The notes: generated by a model from the letters alone, not told the origin. A DNA stretch of 64,000 nucleotides from Neoalteromonas arenosi (GCF_030362855.1 NZ_JAUCBP010000013.1:248001-312000); one strand, 5' to 3'; counted from the first letter of the stretch, positions 37,201 to 46,835 are shown. A program made the numbers and translations.

Positions 37201-38502
37201 GCTAAAGGGGATATATTCGTCTTTTTGCAAATACAGTTTGCTTTGCTGAGTGGTGGGGTCAAATTGCGTTAAACCATTGTCAGTGCCAATCCAAAGCTGG
37301 CCGTCAGTATCGGTCGACAGTGCCCATACAGTATTGTCTGTTAACACTTGCGCTTCGGCCGTGTCGTTAGCAATTTGGATATTGTCAAACAATAAACTCG
37401 AGGGCGACCAATACATGGCCCCTCCGTAATTAGTGCCTAACCAAAGGTTACCATCGCGGTCCACTTCAATATCTAATATATCTTTCCGCGACAAGACTTC
37501 TATGCCTTTCATCGGCTGTAATATGTATTCTGCGTTAAATTGAGGTTGAGACGCTAATGAAAAAAGGCCGATATCAGTACCAATCCAAAACTTACCCGAT
37601 TCGTATTCAACAACGCGCCAAACATTGCGTGAAGCAATTGCTGTTTGTGTATTCCATTGAGGTTGGGACTGATCAAGTGCATCCAAAAAAGCCTCAATGG
37701 TACCCACATACAGGCCGCGAACAGTCGACACCCATAGATTGCCTAACGAATCCTTGTACAAGTGCTTAACGTTCCGCGAGTCGCGGTCGTCACGATAGTC
37801 CTCCGGCAGAAAATCTACCTGCTTGACCTCGCCAGTTGGACTGCGCACAAATAAACCGCTACTCATGGCGATAATGATCTGCTCATCGATGGTTTCTATC
37901 CATCGTATGCCATCTCCGTTTTTAACGTGCTCTGCAGGCACCTCATATATTTGTTCAATTGCGCCGCTGGTGTAGTCATAACGGACAATGTGAAAATCGA
38001 GACCGATAAACACATGCGAGTCAGACACTTCAATAAAGCTATTGGCAGACTGGTTGAAGTTAGGATCATCAATTAGTGGTAGCGTAAATTCGTGTTGAAC
38101 TGCTCCCGTTTGAGGGTTAAGCCGATACATACCCGCATACAGCGTTGAAATCCAAATACTCCCTTGGCTGTCTTGAAATAGTCGGCTTATCGACATATCC
38201 GTAAGCTGCTCATTCTCCCCGCGGATGCGCTTCAACTGATAACCATCCCAGCGGTCTAATCCGCCTTCGGTGGCGATATATAAAAAGCCGTCATTGTCTA
38301 GCAGCATATCTGTGACAATATCTTGGGCGAGCCCAATTTTGGTTGAAACTGTCGAAAAGCGAGGGGATTTAATTCGAGGCTCAGGTGTTTGGGCCAAAAC
38401 CCAAGAGGAAAAGAGCAAGCTAAATACAACACTATGCATCAGCACGTGCAGTGTATTAAAGTGTGTGACACGCGAAAAAAGGCGTCTAATTCTGTGTGTC
38501 AT
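34204..38502 (-). CDS. Periplasmic propeller sensor with PAS, GGDEF and EAL domains (c-di-GMP signalling)
   Basis: The product is about 1432 residues. A signal sequence or anchor comes first, then a large periplasmic region of two-component-regulator propeller repeats (recurrent GNLWVSTVRGL, GQLWIGTDNGL, NNIWFVVN units, about 50-730). A Y_Y_Y domain spans about 740-820, with one membrane helix near 830-850. A cytoplasmic PAS domain (about 865-990), a GGDEF domain (GRIGGDEFVIVMEDV) and an EAL domain follow. The diguanylate cyclase signature is intact; the inhibitory RxxD site reads AQND and so lacks its Arg. The EAL signature reads ELL, with the catalytic Glu kept; DDFGTGYSSL and EGIETEEQ are also present. 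The start is probably ATG at 38502 (MTHRIRRLF); a GTG at 38526 is possible. It is predicted to turn an external signal into c-di-GMP changes. Confidence 0.9.
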   Translation of the reverse strand: MTHRIRRLFSRVTHFNTLHVLMHSVVFSLLFSSWVLAQTPEPRIKSPRFSTVSTKIGLAQDIVTDMLLDNDGFLYIATEGGLDRWDGYQLKRIRGENEQLTDMSISRLFQDSQGSIWISTLYAGMYRLNPQTGAVQHEFTLPLIDDPNFNQSANSFIEVSDSHVFIGLDFHIVRYDYTSGAIEQIYEVPAEHVKNGDGIRWIETIDEQIIIAMSSGLFVRSPTGEVKQVDFLPEDYRDDRDSRNVKHLYKDSLGNLWVSTVRGLYVGTIEAFLDALDQSQPQWNTQTAIASRNVWRVVEYESGKFWIGTDIGLFSLASQPQFNAEYILQPMKGIEVLSRKDILDIEVDRDGNLWLGTNYGGAMYWSPSSLLFDNIQIANDTAEAQVLTDNTVWALSTDTDGQLWIGTDNGLTQFDPTTQQSKLYLQKDEYIPFSDSYIDRIFTIDEQTLILQSGEGLWWFDKETGKRSRPPTQNQEQAEILSDFVWGSGLDVNNNIWFVVNNSFHRYSIQQQIVEPIEIDAPLNPAKFYAFLGYAPEYQNRLWASMVGALMLVNPVDKSVEVVHELDAAEKTRELYPSSLLLDKQNILWVAYPGLGLFGLDGQSFEQKYFFNQNNMLPTTLVYSLIADDDDNLWFSSHSGLHRINSARDRLDNFRYGQELNVAEFNDGAVTRMANGHFVFGSPSGVVSFSPDSVNNRATEERNYSQYTFQQDRMAITEVSLATRQLELPFSNIDNNPINLSHDDNGLSIRFSSLQYSHTNNTSYVYKLLQNGRVLTEAETSEPFVNFALLEPGKYEFVVAPSLNSGGAEIQPARLPIHVAHAPWNTPQARAMYVFMIVAVLFVIWSVRRRQIYHLEQARSQVKLFGDAFKQTSDWVIIFDREFNPIALNPSLEKAFGLNSEEDTLVKFERLKNTYPEFERNAMSGLRHFLREGFWRSEQKLTLADGKEHDVLINLTTVSNDDNSNEADHYLMVFSDISDQKRAERKLRKMATFDGLTGLVNRNLALDRLEHAIENAKSHNTLVAVLFVDLDRFKGINDSLGHEYGDNILKVVAKRMLNIAAQNDTVGRIGGDEFVIVMEDVVDFEDVSSFISQLVALIEEPITVRSEILRVSCSIGVSMYPNDGIEPADLLRFADVAMYSAKNDPVNSFRFFTESMNVRAKYRLSLENLVKRAYQQELFYNVYQPIVNVKTAKTEGMELLLRCAISEQPISPAEFVPILEEMRLIVEVTRSSLGAAMKEVSNWYKQGFNGYLSVNLSALHFTAAFDIQGLDKLLASYNLPKSALRFEVTEGVLMGDREMALEQFDALKAAGYKLALDDFGTGYSSLSYLKMFPLDVIKIDKSFTDDIGKGSSGDSLIITTIGMANNLHMDCIAEGIETEEQVKFLRQQSCVSLQGYYFSKPVTADMSSAIVTRDWAPMLALDPGHQDSCEGS

Positions 38503-38526
38503 CAAAAAGCGGTACCTATAACCCAC

Positions 38527-38842
38527 GTTGCTGTTAAAGCGAATGTATCAAACACTAAATATATCAGAACCTGATAAATAAGACATAATTTGCGCATTAT
38601 TCTTCTCTTGTTTCCGTTATCTTTTCTGTGCTACCTTTTATTTAGCGCTCGCCATGGCGCCCTTGCAATTTTATCCGGCGACTTATTTCATCGCCCACTG
38701 GTTAACTTGGTCATACAAGTTTACACATCCATAACAATGTTTAGGTAATTTCATAGCCTTCAACGTTGGGCAGAGCTGTTGATGCATGTATCATTCATGC
38801 ATTAAACAAACCCTACGTATTAAAGTAAGTTAAGGAATTACT
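38527..38842. promoter_or_regulatory. Upstream region of ilvEDA with a small hairpin; no attenuator leader seen
   Basis: The 316-bp gap has no convincing gene. The dyad ATGCATG (38782-38788) / CATGCAT (38796-38802) with a seven-base loop lies 40 bp before ilvE and may be an operator. A short frame (38654-38734, 26 codons) has no run of Ile, Leu or Val codons and no following terminator, so it is not an ilv-type leader peptide. Confidence 0.4.
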
Positions 38843-39775
38843 ATGGCAAAGCAACCTGCAGAGTTTATTTGGTTTAACGGCGAGATCATGCCTTGGCAAA
38901 ATGCCACCGTGCATGTAATGACGCACGCTATTCATTATGGTTCTTCAGTATTTGAAGGTATTCGTGCTTATAACACGCCAGATAAAGGCACCTGCGTTTT
39001 TCGTCTAAATGAGCACAATCGTCGGTTGCTGGATTCAGCCAAGATTTATCGTATGACGATCCCCTATACGCTAGAACAAATTAACCAAGCCACACTTGAT
39101 ATCATTAGTAAAAATCAGCTGTCGTCAGCGTATATTCGTCCAATCGCTTACTACGGTGATATCGGTATGGGACTTCAAGTGCCTTTTGGTCAAGAAACTG
39201 AGCTAGCCATCGCCGCATTCGAATGGGGCGCATATTTGGGTGAAGAAGCGCTGAAGAACGGGGTCGATGCTGGTATTTCAAGCTGGAACCGATTAGCCGC
39301 TAACACTATGCCTACCGGCGCTAAAGCGGGTGGTAACTACTTATCGTCACAGCTGATCTCAATGGAAGCACGTCGACACGGCTATGGTGAAGGTATTGCG
39401 CTAGACGTAAATGGTTATATCAGTGAAGGTGCGGGCGAAAATATTTTCGTTATCCGAGACGGCGTTGTTTCAACTACACCTAAAACCGCTGCGATTCTAC
39501 CTGGCATTACTCGCGATACGGTCATGACTCTGTTAAGAGAAATGGGCTATGAAGTGCGTGAAGAGAATATCCCACGTGAAGCGATGTATTTGGCTGACGA
39601 GATTTTGATGTGTGGTACCGCCGCAGAAGTTACGCCAGTGCGCAGTGTCGATGGCATTTCGGTTGGAAACGGTGGACGCGGGCCAATTACCGAGAAGGTA
39701 CAAAATGCATTCTTTGGCCTGTTTAACGGCAAAACTGAGGATAAATGGGGCTGGTTAACCCCGGTTTATGAGTAA
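38843..39775 (+). CDS. ilvE: Branched-chain amino-acid aminotransferase IlvE
   Basis: This PLP-dependent (fold type IV) transaminase carries out the final step of Val, Leu and Ile synthesis with glutamate. The length, 310 residues, is that of E. coli IlvE (309). Conserved stretches include IWFNGEIMPWQNATVHVMTHAIHYGSSVFEGIRAY, YIRPIAYYGDIGMG, and GAKAGGNYLSS with the PLP-binding Lys near residue 160. LDVNGYISEGAGENIFVIRDG and LMCGTAAEVTPVRSVDG follow. AAGGAATT precedes the ATG. It heads the ilvE-ilvD-ilvA operon; the ilvGM genes that precede it in enterobacteria are absent. Confidence 0.97.
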   Translation: MAKQPAEFIWFNGEIMPWQNATVHVMTHAIHYGSSVFEGIRAYNTPDKGTCVFRLNEHNRRLLDSAKIYRMTIPYTLEQINQATLDIISKNQLSSAYIRPIAYYGDIGMGLQVPFGQETELAIAAFEWGAYLGEEALKNGVDAGISSWNRLAANTMPTGAKAGGNYLSSQLISMEARRHGYGEGIALDVNGYISEGAGENIFVIRDGVVSTTPKTAAILPGITRDTVMTLLREMGYEVREENIPREAMYLADEILMCGTAAEVTPVRSVDGISVGNGGRGPITEKVQNAFFGLFNGKTEDKWGWLTPVYE

Positions 39776-39788
39776 CTAGGAGGGCGAC

Positions 39789-41648
39789 ATGCCTAAACTT
39801 CGATCAGCGACAACTACTCAAGGTCGCAATATGGCAGGTGCTCGCGCGTTATGGCGAGCAACAGGAATGAAAGACAACGATTTTGGCAAGCCCATTATTG
39901 CTGTCGCTAACTCGTTCACCCAATTTGTTCCCGGTCATGTACATCTAAAAGACATGGGACAACTGGTCGCTCGCAGTATCGAAGCCGCAGGTGGTGTCGC
40001 CAAAGAATTTAATACCATTGCCGTCGACGATGGCATTGCAATGGGGCATAGCGGCATGCTGTACAGCTTGCCATCCCGCGAAATCATTGCTGATGCCGTG
40101 GAGTACATGGCGAATGCCCATTGCGCTGATGCCTTAGTGTGTATCTCTAACTGCGATAAAATCACACCGGGTATGCTCATGGCAGCGATGCGCCTCAATA
40201 TACCGGTAGTTTTCGTTTCAGGCGGCCCCATGGAGGCCGGCAAAACTAAGCTGTCTGATCAGATCATCAAACTGGATTTGGTCGATGCAATGGTTGCCGC
40301 GGCCGACGATAAAGTCACGGATGCTGACAGCGATGAAATTGAGCGCTCAGCCTGTCCGACTTGTGGCTCCTGTTCAGGCATGTTTACTGCGAACTCGATG
40401 AACTGTTTGACTGAAGCACTGGGGCTTTCTCTACCCGGAAACGGTTCCACATTGGCAACGCATAAAGACCGCGAGCAGTTATTTAAACGCGCGGGTTCGT
40501 TGATCGTCGAGCTATGTGAGCGTTGGTACAAAGACGGTGACGAAACCGCGTTGCCACGCAACATCGCCAATTTTGACGCATTTGAGAATGCCATGAGCTT
40601 GGATATCGCCATGGGTGGGTCCACCAACACCATCTTGCATTTACTGGCTGCAGCCATTGAAGGCGAGATTGCCTTTGAGATGAGTGATATTGATAGATTG
40701 TCACGCAAAGTACCCAATTTGTGCAAAGTAGCTCCTGCGACTTCGCAGTACCATATGGAAGATGTGCACCGCGCCGGCGGTGTAATGGGGATTTTAGAGC
40801 AGTTGAAAAATGCCAAACTTCTGCACAACGATGCCAATCACGTATTGGGTAAGACCATGGCAGAGGTTATCAGCGATTGGTCTATTGTTGCAGATGAAAA
40901 CCCTGCTGCTGAGATGTTTTATCGAGCCGGGCCTGCGGGTATTCGGACTACCCAAGCGTTTAGTCAAGATTGTCGCTATCCTACGGCCGACAAAGACCGT
41001 GAGACAGGCTGTATCCGCGATGTAGCGCATGCTTACAGTGCGGAAGGTGGCTTGGCAGTGCTATTCGGTAACCTTGCAGAAGATGGCTGTATCGTGAAAA
41101 CTGCTGGTGTGGACGAGTCAATCTGGTCATTCACCGGCTCGGCAAAAGTTTATGAAAGCCAAGATGACGCCGTTGCTGGGATCCTCGGTGACGAAGTGAA
41201 GGCTGGTGATGTAGTTATTATTCGCTACGAAGGGCCCAAAGGGGGCCCAGGCATGCAAGAAATGCTATATCCAACCAGCTACCTTAAGTCGAAAGGCCTA
41301 GGCAAGTCTTGTGCACTCATTACTGACGGTCGTTTCTCAGGCGGTACATCGGGCCTCTCAATTGGCCACTGCTCCCCAGAAGCTGCCAGTGGCGGTGGCT
41401 TAGCTCTAGTCGAAGATGGCGATACCATTGTGATTGATATTCCGAATCGCAGTATCAACGTCGATATTTCAGATGCTGAACTGGCTGAGCGTCGTGCAAA
41501 AATGGATGCAAGCAATAAACCATGGCAGCCCGTAGATCGAGTGCGTCCGCTTACTACATCGTTGAAAAACTTTGCATTGCTAGCCACTAGCGCCGACAAA
41601 GGTGCGGTACGAGACGCCAAGAAACTTGATAAGTTGTTAAGTCAATGA
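39789..41648 (+). CDS. ilvD: Dihydroxy-acid dehydratase IlvD
   Basis: This iron-sulfur enzyme dehydrates dihydroxy-acids to 2-oxo acids in Val and Ile synthesis. The 619 residues match the family. Cluster ligands are visible in [13 protein letters not shown] (Cys near 122) and [19 protein letters not shown] (Cys near 195). Further signatures are [31 protein letters not shown] and [24 protein letters not shown] near the C-terminus. A strong ribosome-binding site AGGAGGG lies before the ATG at 39789. The stop overlaps the ilvA start in ATGA, showing translational coupling. Confidence 0.97.
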   Translation: MPKLRSATTTQGRNMAGARALWRATGMKDNDFGKPIIAVANSFTQFVPGHVHLKDMGQLVARSIEAAGGVAKEFNTIAVDDGIAMGHSGMLYSLPSREIIADAVEYMANAHCADALVCISNCDKITPGMLMAAMRLNIPVVFVSGGPMEAGKTKLSDQIIKLDLVDAMVAAADDKVTDADSDEIERSACPTCGSCSGMFTANSMNCLTEALGLSLPGNGSTLATHKDREQLFKRAGSLIVELCERWYKDGDETALPRNIANFDAFENAMSLDIAMGGSTNTILHLLAAAIEGEIAFEMSDIDRLSRKVPNLCKVAPATSQYHMEDVHRAGGVMGILEQLKNAKLLHNDANHVLGKTMAEVISDWSIVADENPAAEMFYRAGPAGIRTTQAFSQDCRYPTADKDRETGCIRDVAHAYSAEGGLAVLFGNLAEDGCIVKTAGVDESIWSFTGSAKVYESQDDAVAGILGDEVKAGDVVIIRYEGPKGGPGMQEMLYPTSYLKSKGLGKSCALITDGRFSGGTSGLSIGHCSPEAASGGGLALVEDGDTIVIDIPNRSINVDISDAELAERRAKMDASNKPWQPVDRVRPLTTSLKNFALLATSADKGAVRDAKKLDKLLSQ

Positions 41649-43186
41649 CCAAATCAAGCCCCTCTGCGCAAGAGTACTTAAAGAAAATTCTATTAGCGCC
41701 TGTCTACGATGTGGCGCTCAATACTGATCTGAACTACATGGCACGGCTATCCCAAGAGCTCGGGAACCACATATTTCTCAAGCGCGAAGATCAACAACCG
41801 GTAAAGTCATTTAAGTTACGCGGCGCGTACAACTGCTTGGCTCAGTTAACGGCGCCGGAAATGGCGGGTGGAGTCGTTACAGCCTCTGCGGGAAATCATG
41901 CACAAGGTGTAGCCTTTTCAGCCAATAGAAGGCAAGTCAACGCGACAATTGTTATGCCTGAGACTACACCGGACATCAAGATTGATGCTGTGAAGCGTTT
42001 TGGCGGCAACAGTGTCCAGGTGGTATTGCACGGTATGAGTTTCGACCAAGCAAACCAACATGCGAAGCAGCTAAGCCGTGAACAAGGCATGGTATTTGTC
42101 CCGCCATTTGACCACCCGGATGTAATTGCGGGTCAAGGTACAATTGCGCGAGAGCTTCTTGAGCAGAATCCCAATTTACAACGCTTGTTTATTGCTGTTG
42201 GCGGTGGCGGGTTAGCCGCTGGTATAGCGGTCTATTTAAAACAGCTAAGGCCTGACATTCAATTAATTGGGGTTGAAGCCGAAGAGAGCGCCTGTTTACT
42301 TGCGGCCAAGGCGGCGGGTCAACCGGTCGAACTGGATAGCGTTGGCATATTTGCCGACGGTGTAGCCGTTAAAATTATGGGACAGGAAACCTTCCGCCTC
42401 TGCGATCAGCTACTCGATGATGTTGTTACGGTAAGTAATGATGAGATATGTGCTGCGATTAAAGATATTTTTGATGACACCCGCGTGATTGCAGAGCCTG
42501 CCGGCGCGTTGTCTATCGCGGCGATCCGTAAGTATTGTCAAGATAATGCTGTGGTTGATGAAAATTTGGGCGCGATTCTGTGTGGTGCCAATATCAATTT
42601 TCACACTTTGCGGTATGTGTCAGAGCGTTGTGAGTTAGGTGAGCAAAAGGAAGCGGTATTTGCGGTTAAATTGCCTGAAGAGGCAGGGGCGTTTAAACAG
42701 TTCTGTGAACGCTTGGGCAATCGTGCCATTACCGAATTCAACTATCGTTATTCAACAGACAATGAAGCGCATGTGTTTGTTGGCATAAAGCTCAAGCACG
42801 GCCGCCAAGAATACGCAGCATTACTCGACGAATTGCAATCCGCAGATTATCAATGTTTTGACTTGTCTGACAATGAGATGGCTAAGCTCCACGTGCGGCA
42901 TATGGTCGGCGGGAAACCCGCTAAAGACATAGAAGAACACATATTCTCTTTTGCATTCCCAGAGCATCCTGGTGCTCTGCTGCGCTTTCTAGATACGCTA
43001 GGAGAAAAGTGGAATATCACGCTATTTCATTATCGCAACCACGGCGCTGCAGATGGTCTTGTCTTGTGTGGGTTCGAAATTCCTCAGAACAGTAGAGATG
43101 AGTTTGACCAGCATTTGGCTGAATTAGGCTACAAATTTGAAGAGCAAAGTACTAACCCTGCATATCAGTTTTTCTTAGCCCATTAG
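41645..43186 (+). CDS. ilvA: Biosynthetic threonine ammonia-lyase IlvA
   Basis: The PLP enzyme deaminates threonine to 2-oxobutyrate, the committed step to isoleucine. The 513 residues include the catalytic domain (about 1-325) with [18 protein letters not shown] (PLP Lys near residue 61), [11 protein letters not shown] and the glycine loop [13 protein letters not shown]. Two ACT-like regulatory domains (about 335-415 and 430-505) contain [20 protein letters not shown] and [18 protein letters not shown]. The regulatory part shows that this is the isoleucine-inhibited biosynthetic form rather than the catabolic one. It ends the ilvEDA operon. Confidence 0.96.
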   Translation: MTKSSPSAQEYLKKILLAPVYDVALNTDLNYMARLSQELGNHIFLKREDQQPVKSFKLRGAYNCLAQLTAPEMAGGVVTASAGNHAQGVAFSANRRQVNATIVMPETTPDIKIDAVKRFGGNSVQVVLHGMSFDQANQHAKQLSREQGMVFVPPFDHPDVIAGQGTIARELLEQNPNLQRLFIAVGGGGLAAGIAVYLKQLRPDIQLIGVEAEESACLLAAKAAGQPVELDSVGIFADGVAVKIMGQETFRLCDQLLDDVVTVSNDEICAAIKDIFDDTRVIAEPAGALSIAAIRKYCQDNAVVDENLGAILCGANINFHTLRYVSERCELGEQKEAVFAVKLPEEAGAFKQFCERLGNRAITEFNYRYSTDNEAHVFVGIKLKHGRQEYAALLDELQSADYQCFDLSDNEMAKLHVRHMVGGKPAKDIEEHIFSFAFPEHPGALLRFLDTLGEKWNITLFHYRNHGAADGLVLCGFEIPQNSRDEFDQHLAELGYKFEEQSTNPAYQFFLAH

Positions 43187-43196
43187 GCTGTTTAAG

Positions 43197-43218
43197 TGCC
43201 TGATCTTAAGACCAGGCA
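43197..43218. terminator. 22-bp near-perfect palindrome between convergent ilvA and plsB
   Basis: The segment is palindromic with one mismatched pair: TGCCTG at its left end, CTTAAG at its centre and CAGGCA at its right end. It lies 11 bp after the ilvA stop and 34 bp from the plsB stop. No T-tract follows on either strand, so it could be a weak two-way terminator, an mRNA-end stabiliser or a protein-binding site. Confidence 0.4.
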
Positions 43219-43251
43219 TCACCGCTGTCTTATAGCCGTTGACACAGTTAA

Positions 43252-45696
43252 TTAGATTTCTTCGAGCTGCAGTAAATGTTGGGTAATCTCTGGCCACACC
43301 AATTGGTTGATTTCCTCCTGAAGGGCTCGACTGCTATCTGAATGCTGTAGAGTGCCATCATCAGTTGATTCTACCAGCCCCTGTTCACGTAGGGCGGTGA
43401 CTAAGCAACTAAATACGTTCTTGTCATAAAACTCTGGCGAGCTCATGCCGTAAAGTGAGGATAAACGCTCTGCAATAGTTCGAGAGACTTTTTCTAGTTG
43501 GCCGCGTGAAATGGTTTTGGCGATTTCTAATGCGCGTAAAACTACGGCGTAACGCTGAACCGTCTCCTGCATAGCACGGCTTAATAGCCAAGCCGAATGG
43601 AAGTGCTCGGAACCGCGCTCTGGAGGCATTAGCTTGCGTCCCTTTTGGTTTAGTAATCCCTGTTCTTTTAACTGCATAATCAGGCGTTCGCAATAATCAC
43701 AGGCTGACTCTGTATCCATGTACAAAAATAACTCCTTTTGCAACATAGGGTAGAGTTCAATTAGCAGGCGAAGAAGTTTAGCCTTCTCAATACCATTATT
43801 AGCAAACACGATCGTCATGATCATGCCGGGTAAAGCAAACAAATGAAGAATATTATTGCGGTAGTAGGTTAAGGTTACTGCTTGATTCTCTTGTGGCGAG
43901 ATCAGTACACCGTATTTATCATCCACAACAGACAAACGCTTTAACTTCAAGGTGTCTTCCAGCATTTCTTCAGCGCGTTTGTCACTCAATGTCGAGTCGG
44001 CGCTAAACGGTACTTCTTGGAGCAACGCTAAATAGTCATTCATGGCTTTCACGAGTTCGGCTTTCGTCATAGTTTTTGTTTTGGATGACAACAAGCACAT
44101 ACTTACCAATGCCATACCATTGACAGCCGCTGCTTTATTGATACGGAGCATGACGCGATTTGCAAGTTCGTTAACAGTGGGTGTTAACCACGATGGTTTT
44201 TTGTCCGCTGGTTGGTCTTGACTGTCACGCCATTGGGGGGCGTACTCGTCGAGGAACTGATTCAGCTGTAAAGGCTCACCGAAGTTCACGTAGCCATGAC
44301 CATAGTTTTTGAGCTTGCGTACCGCTGACAGAATTTGTAGCGGTGATTCTTTTTTCTTATTCCCACCGGTCAGTTCTTTGAGGTAGCTCTTAACTTCCAT
44401 CACGTGTTCATAGCCGATATAAACTGGGACGATACTTACTGGACGTTTAACGCCTTTTAGCATCGCTTGTAATGTCATTGCCAGCATGCCGGTTTTAGGT
44501 GGGATAAGGCGGCCGGTGCGGCTGCGGCCTCCTTCAGGGTAATACTTGACCGAATAACCTTTATTAAACAGTAGTTCTAAGTATTCGCGAAAGACCGCCG
44601 TATAGAGTTTATTGCCGGCAAAACTGCGGCGTAAGAAGAATGCTCCCGCGCGGCGGAAAATCTTACCTACGGGCCAAAAGTTTAGGTTAATACCTGCAGC
44701 AATATGTGGTGTTACCATGCCTTCATGGTAGATCACGTAGGTTAGCAGTAAATAATCCATGTGACTGCGATGGCAAGGAACATAGATAATTTCATGACCA
44801 TTTTGGGCTAAATCTCGGATCCGTTTGGCATGGCCAACACTGATACCGTTGTAAATTTTATTCCAAATCCGAGTCAGCACGCGGTCGCCAATGCGAATTA
44901 GCCCCTCTCGATAATCGCCGGCAATTTCATCAATGTACTTCTGTGCGCTTTGCTTGGCCTCTTCAGGTGTGACGCCCTTACTTTTAATCTCGTCTTGAAT
45001 GGCCAGCTTAACGGCGTCAGAACCCAATACCGAATTATTCAGTTCACTGCGTTCCAATAGTGTAGGGCCCGTCAGTGACTGACGCTTGCGATGAAAGTGA
45101 GTATTCGCCACGCGGATGAGCTTTTGTGCAATCTGATGGTCGCTGCCGTGCTGCTGGACCATTGAGCGCGTAGATACAGCGCGTGAAAAACTGACAAAGT
45201 TATCGCGCCCGAGGAATAACACGATGAAGAACTTGCGTAACCAGCTGGGAGACGCTTGATCGGCAATTAAATCGGCCCAACCTGGTGTACCTTTACCTGG
45301 AGCTCGGCCCCAAGTGATATACACGGGCAAGACTTGAAAATCCAAATCGGTATGAACCCGGTGCAACTGAAACATATTGGTAAATACATCAATAGTATCT
45401 GTTTGCTTGGCGGCACTTCTAAATACGGGTTTAGGGCGGCGGAGGAAAAGACTGCGAGGCAGCATCACATGATCAGTTTCAAATTTACCGGTGGGCTCGG
45501 GCAGCCCTAAACGCTTACAGACAAATTTTAACGCCAATTGATCAGTCACAGAGTCAGTCTGTAACAAATACATAATGGGTTTAGTCTTTACTAGGCCAAG
45601 CTCAGCTTCAACATCTGCAGGAATGCTTTTTGATCTTACTAGAAGTTTCACTGGCCAGTGAAAACAAGCGGATAGGCTATTGCGAAGCCAAGACAT
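43252..45696 (-). CDS. plsB: Glycerol-3-phosphate 1-O-acyltransferase PlsB
   Basis: This membrane-associated enzyme makes 1-acyl-glycerol-3-phosphate from acyl-ACP or acyl-CoA, the first step of phospholipid synthesis. The 814 residues compare well with E. coli PlsB (807). The acyltransferase blocks are IYVPCHRSHMDYLLLTY (HX4D motif, about residues 308-313), GAFFLRRSFAGNKLY, YYPEGGRSRTGRLIPPKTGML and SIVPVYIGYEHVMEV, in the correct order and spacing. Hydrophobic segments near residues 320 and 620 may be membrane-associated. It converges on ilvA and is divergent from apbE. No dgkA gene is next to it, unlike E. coli. Confidence 0.96.
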   Translation of the reverse strand: MSWLRNSLSACFHWPVKLLVRSKSIPADVEAELGLVKTKPIMYLLQTDSVTDQLALKFVCKRLGLPEPTGKFETDHVMLPRSLFLRRPKPVFRSAAKQTDTIDVFTNMFQLHRVHTDLDFQVLPVYITWGRAPGKGTPGWADLIADQASPSWLRKFFIVLFLGRDNFVSFSRAVSTRSMVQQHGSDHQIAQKLIRVANTHFHRKRQSLTGPTLLERSELNNSVLGSDAVKLAIQDEIKSKGVTPEEAKQSAQKYIDEIAGDYREGLIRIGDRVLTRIWNKIYNGISVGHAKRIRDLAQNGHEIIYVPCHRSHMDYLLLTYVIYHEGMVTPHIAAGINLNFWPVGKIFRRAGAFFLRRSFAGNKLYTAVFREYLELLFNKGYSVKYYPEGGRSRTGRLIPPKTGMLAMTLQAMLKGVKRPVSIVPVYIGYEHVMEVKSYLKELTGGNKKKESPLQILSAVRKLKNYGHGYVNFGEPLQLNQFLDEYAPQWRDSQDQPADKKPSWLTPTVNELANRVMLRINKAAAVNGMALVSMCLLSSKTKTMTKAELVKAMNDYLALLQEVPFSADSTLSDKRAEEMLEDTLKLKRLSVVDDKYGVLISPQENQAVTLTYYRNNILHLFALPGMIMTIVFANNGIEKAKLLRLLIELYPMLQKELFLYMDTESACDYCERLIMQLKEQGLLNQKGRKLMPPERGSEHFHSAWLLSRAMQETVQRYAVVLRALEIAKTISRGQLEKVSRTIAERLSSLYGMSSPEFYDKNVFSCLVTALREQGLVESTDDGTLQHSDSSRALQEEINQLVWPEITQHLLQLEEI

Positions 45697-45794
45697 GCGG
45701 TATCCAAATGATTATTTAACACCTGTTAATATTATCATGCTGCTAAAACATTTGCTTTATCTTAGATTCACTCGCATGCTGAGGAGGGTTTTTC

Positions 45795-46835
45795 TTGCGA
45801 CGAATGAGAGTCATAAAAATAGTGTTACCGATTTTACACAAGCGTTTGCAGCATCTGTATGTACTTAGCTTACTATTTTTTGGCGGTGTGTGCTCGTCAG
45901 CGCTACACGCTGAAGAGGAAGGTGATTGGTACTCCGGATCGGCAGGCATTATGGGCACCAACATATACGCTGAAGTCTGGGCGCAAACGCCACAGCGTGG
46001 TCAATTGGCATTAGATACGGTATTTGCAGAAATGCATCGTATCAATGAACTTATGAGTCCATATATTGAATCGAGCGAACTTTCATTGATCAATCGTCAG
46101 GCCGGCAGTGAAGCTGTGGTCATTTCGGCTGAAATGTTTGACTTACTGAGACGCGCTCAATGGTTTTCTGAAAATACAGCGGGCGCCTTTGACATTACAT
46201 TCGCAAGTGTTGGTTACCTCTATGACTACAGACAGAAACAGCGCCCAAATGACAGGCAAATTGCGCAATTACGCAAAGCGATCGATTATCGCTTGATTGC
46301 GTTGGATGAAGAGGCGTCTAGCATACGATTTCTGCATCCGGACGTTAAAATCGATCTGGGTGGAATTGCCAAAGGGTATGCGGTAGATAATGCCGTGTCA
46401 CAGCTCTATGCATTGGGTTTTCGGCATGCCCTGGTGACAGCTGGCGGTGATACTAAGCTGCTTGGTGACAGACGAGGACGTGATTGGATTGTCGGTATTC
46501 GCGACCCACGCAATCCTGATAGGCAGGCGGTAGTGTTGCCGTTGAGTCACACTGCAATGTCGACCTCAGGTGACTATGAACGCTACTTCGAAGAAGATGG
46601 TCAGCGTTACCACCATATTCTATCTCCAAAGACCGGTGAGTCCGCAAAAGGCGTCCAGAGCGTCTCTATTATCAGTAACTCTGCAACAAACAACGACGCA
46701 CTCTCCACCGCAGTATTTGTGTTAGGTGTCGAGCATGGCTTAACGTTAATCAATCAATGGCCAGACATTGATGCAGTGATAATGGATGCCGATCGCAAAA
46801 TGCATTATTCCAACGGCTTGCTACAGCAACAGTAG
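45795..46835 (+). CDS. apbE: FAD:protein FMN transferase ApbE, exported
   Basis: ApbE transfers FMN from FAD to Thr residues of exported flavoproteins such as NqrB/C and RnfD/G subunits. The product is 346 residues. A signal peptide (about 1-39, ending LHA-EE) is followed by the ApbE domain, with INELMSPYIESSELSLINRQ, GAFDITFASVG, KIDLGGIAKGYAVDNAV and VTAGGDTKLLG. The C-terminal HHILSPKTGESA and SATNNDALSTAVFVLG carry the Mg2+-binding residues. TTG at 45795 is chosen because GAGGAGG lies the right distance (7 bases) upstream; the next ATG at 45804 would be 16 bases away. No Nqr or Rnf genes are in the window. Confidence 0.92.
   Translation: MRRMRVIKIVLPILHKRLQHLYVLSLLFFGGVCSSALHAEEEGDWYSGSAGIMGTNIYAEVWAQTPQRGQLALDTVFAEMHRINELMSPYIESSELSLINRQAGSEAVVISAEMFDLLRRAQWFSENTAGAFDITFASVGYLYDYRQKQRPNDRQIAQLRKAIDYRLIALDEEASSIRFLHPDVKIDLGGIAKGYAVDNAVSQLYALGFRHALVTAGGDTKLLGDRRGRDWIVGIRDPRNPDRQAVVLPLSHTAMSTSGDYERYFEEDGQRYHHILSPKTGESAKGVQSVSIISNSATNNDALSTAVFVLGVEHGLTLINQWPDIDAVIMDADRKMHYSNGLLQQQ

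Noticed and set aside
38654-38734. 26-codon frame upstream of ilvE as an attenuation leader peptide
   Set aside because: It lacks runs of Ile, Leu or Val codons, has no ribosome-binding site and no terminator follows it.
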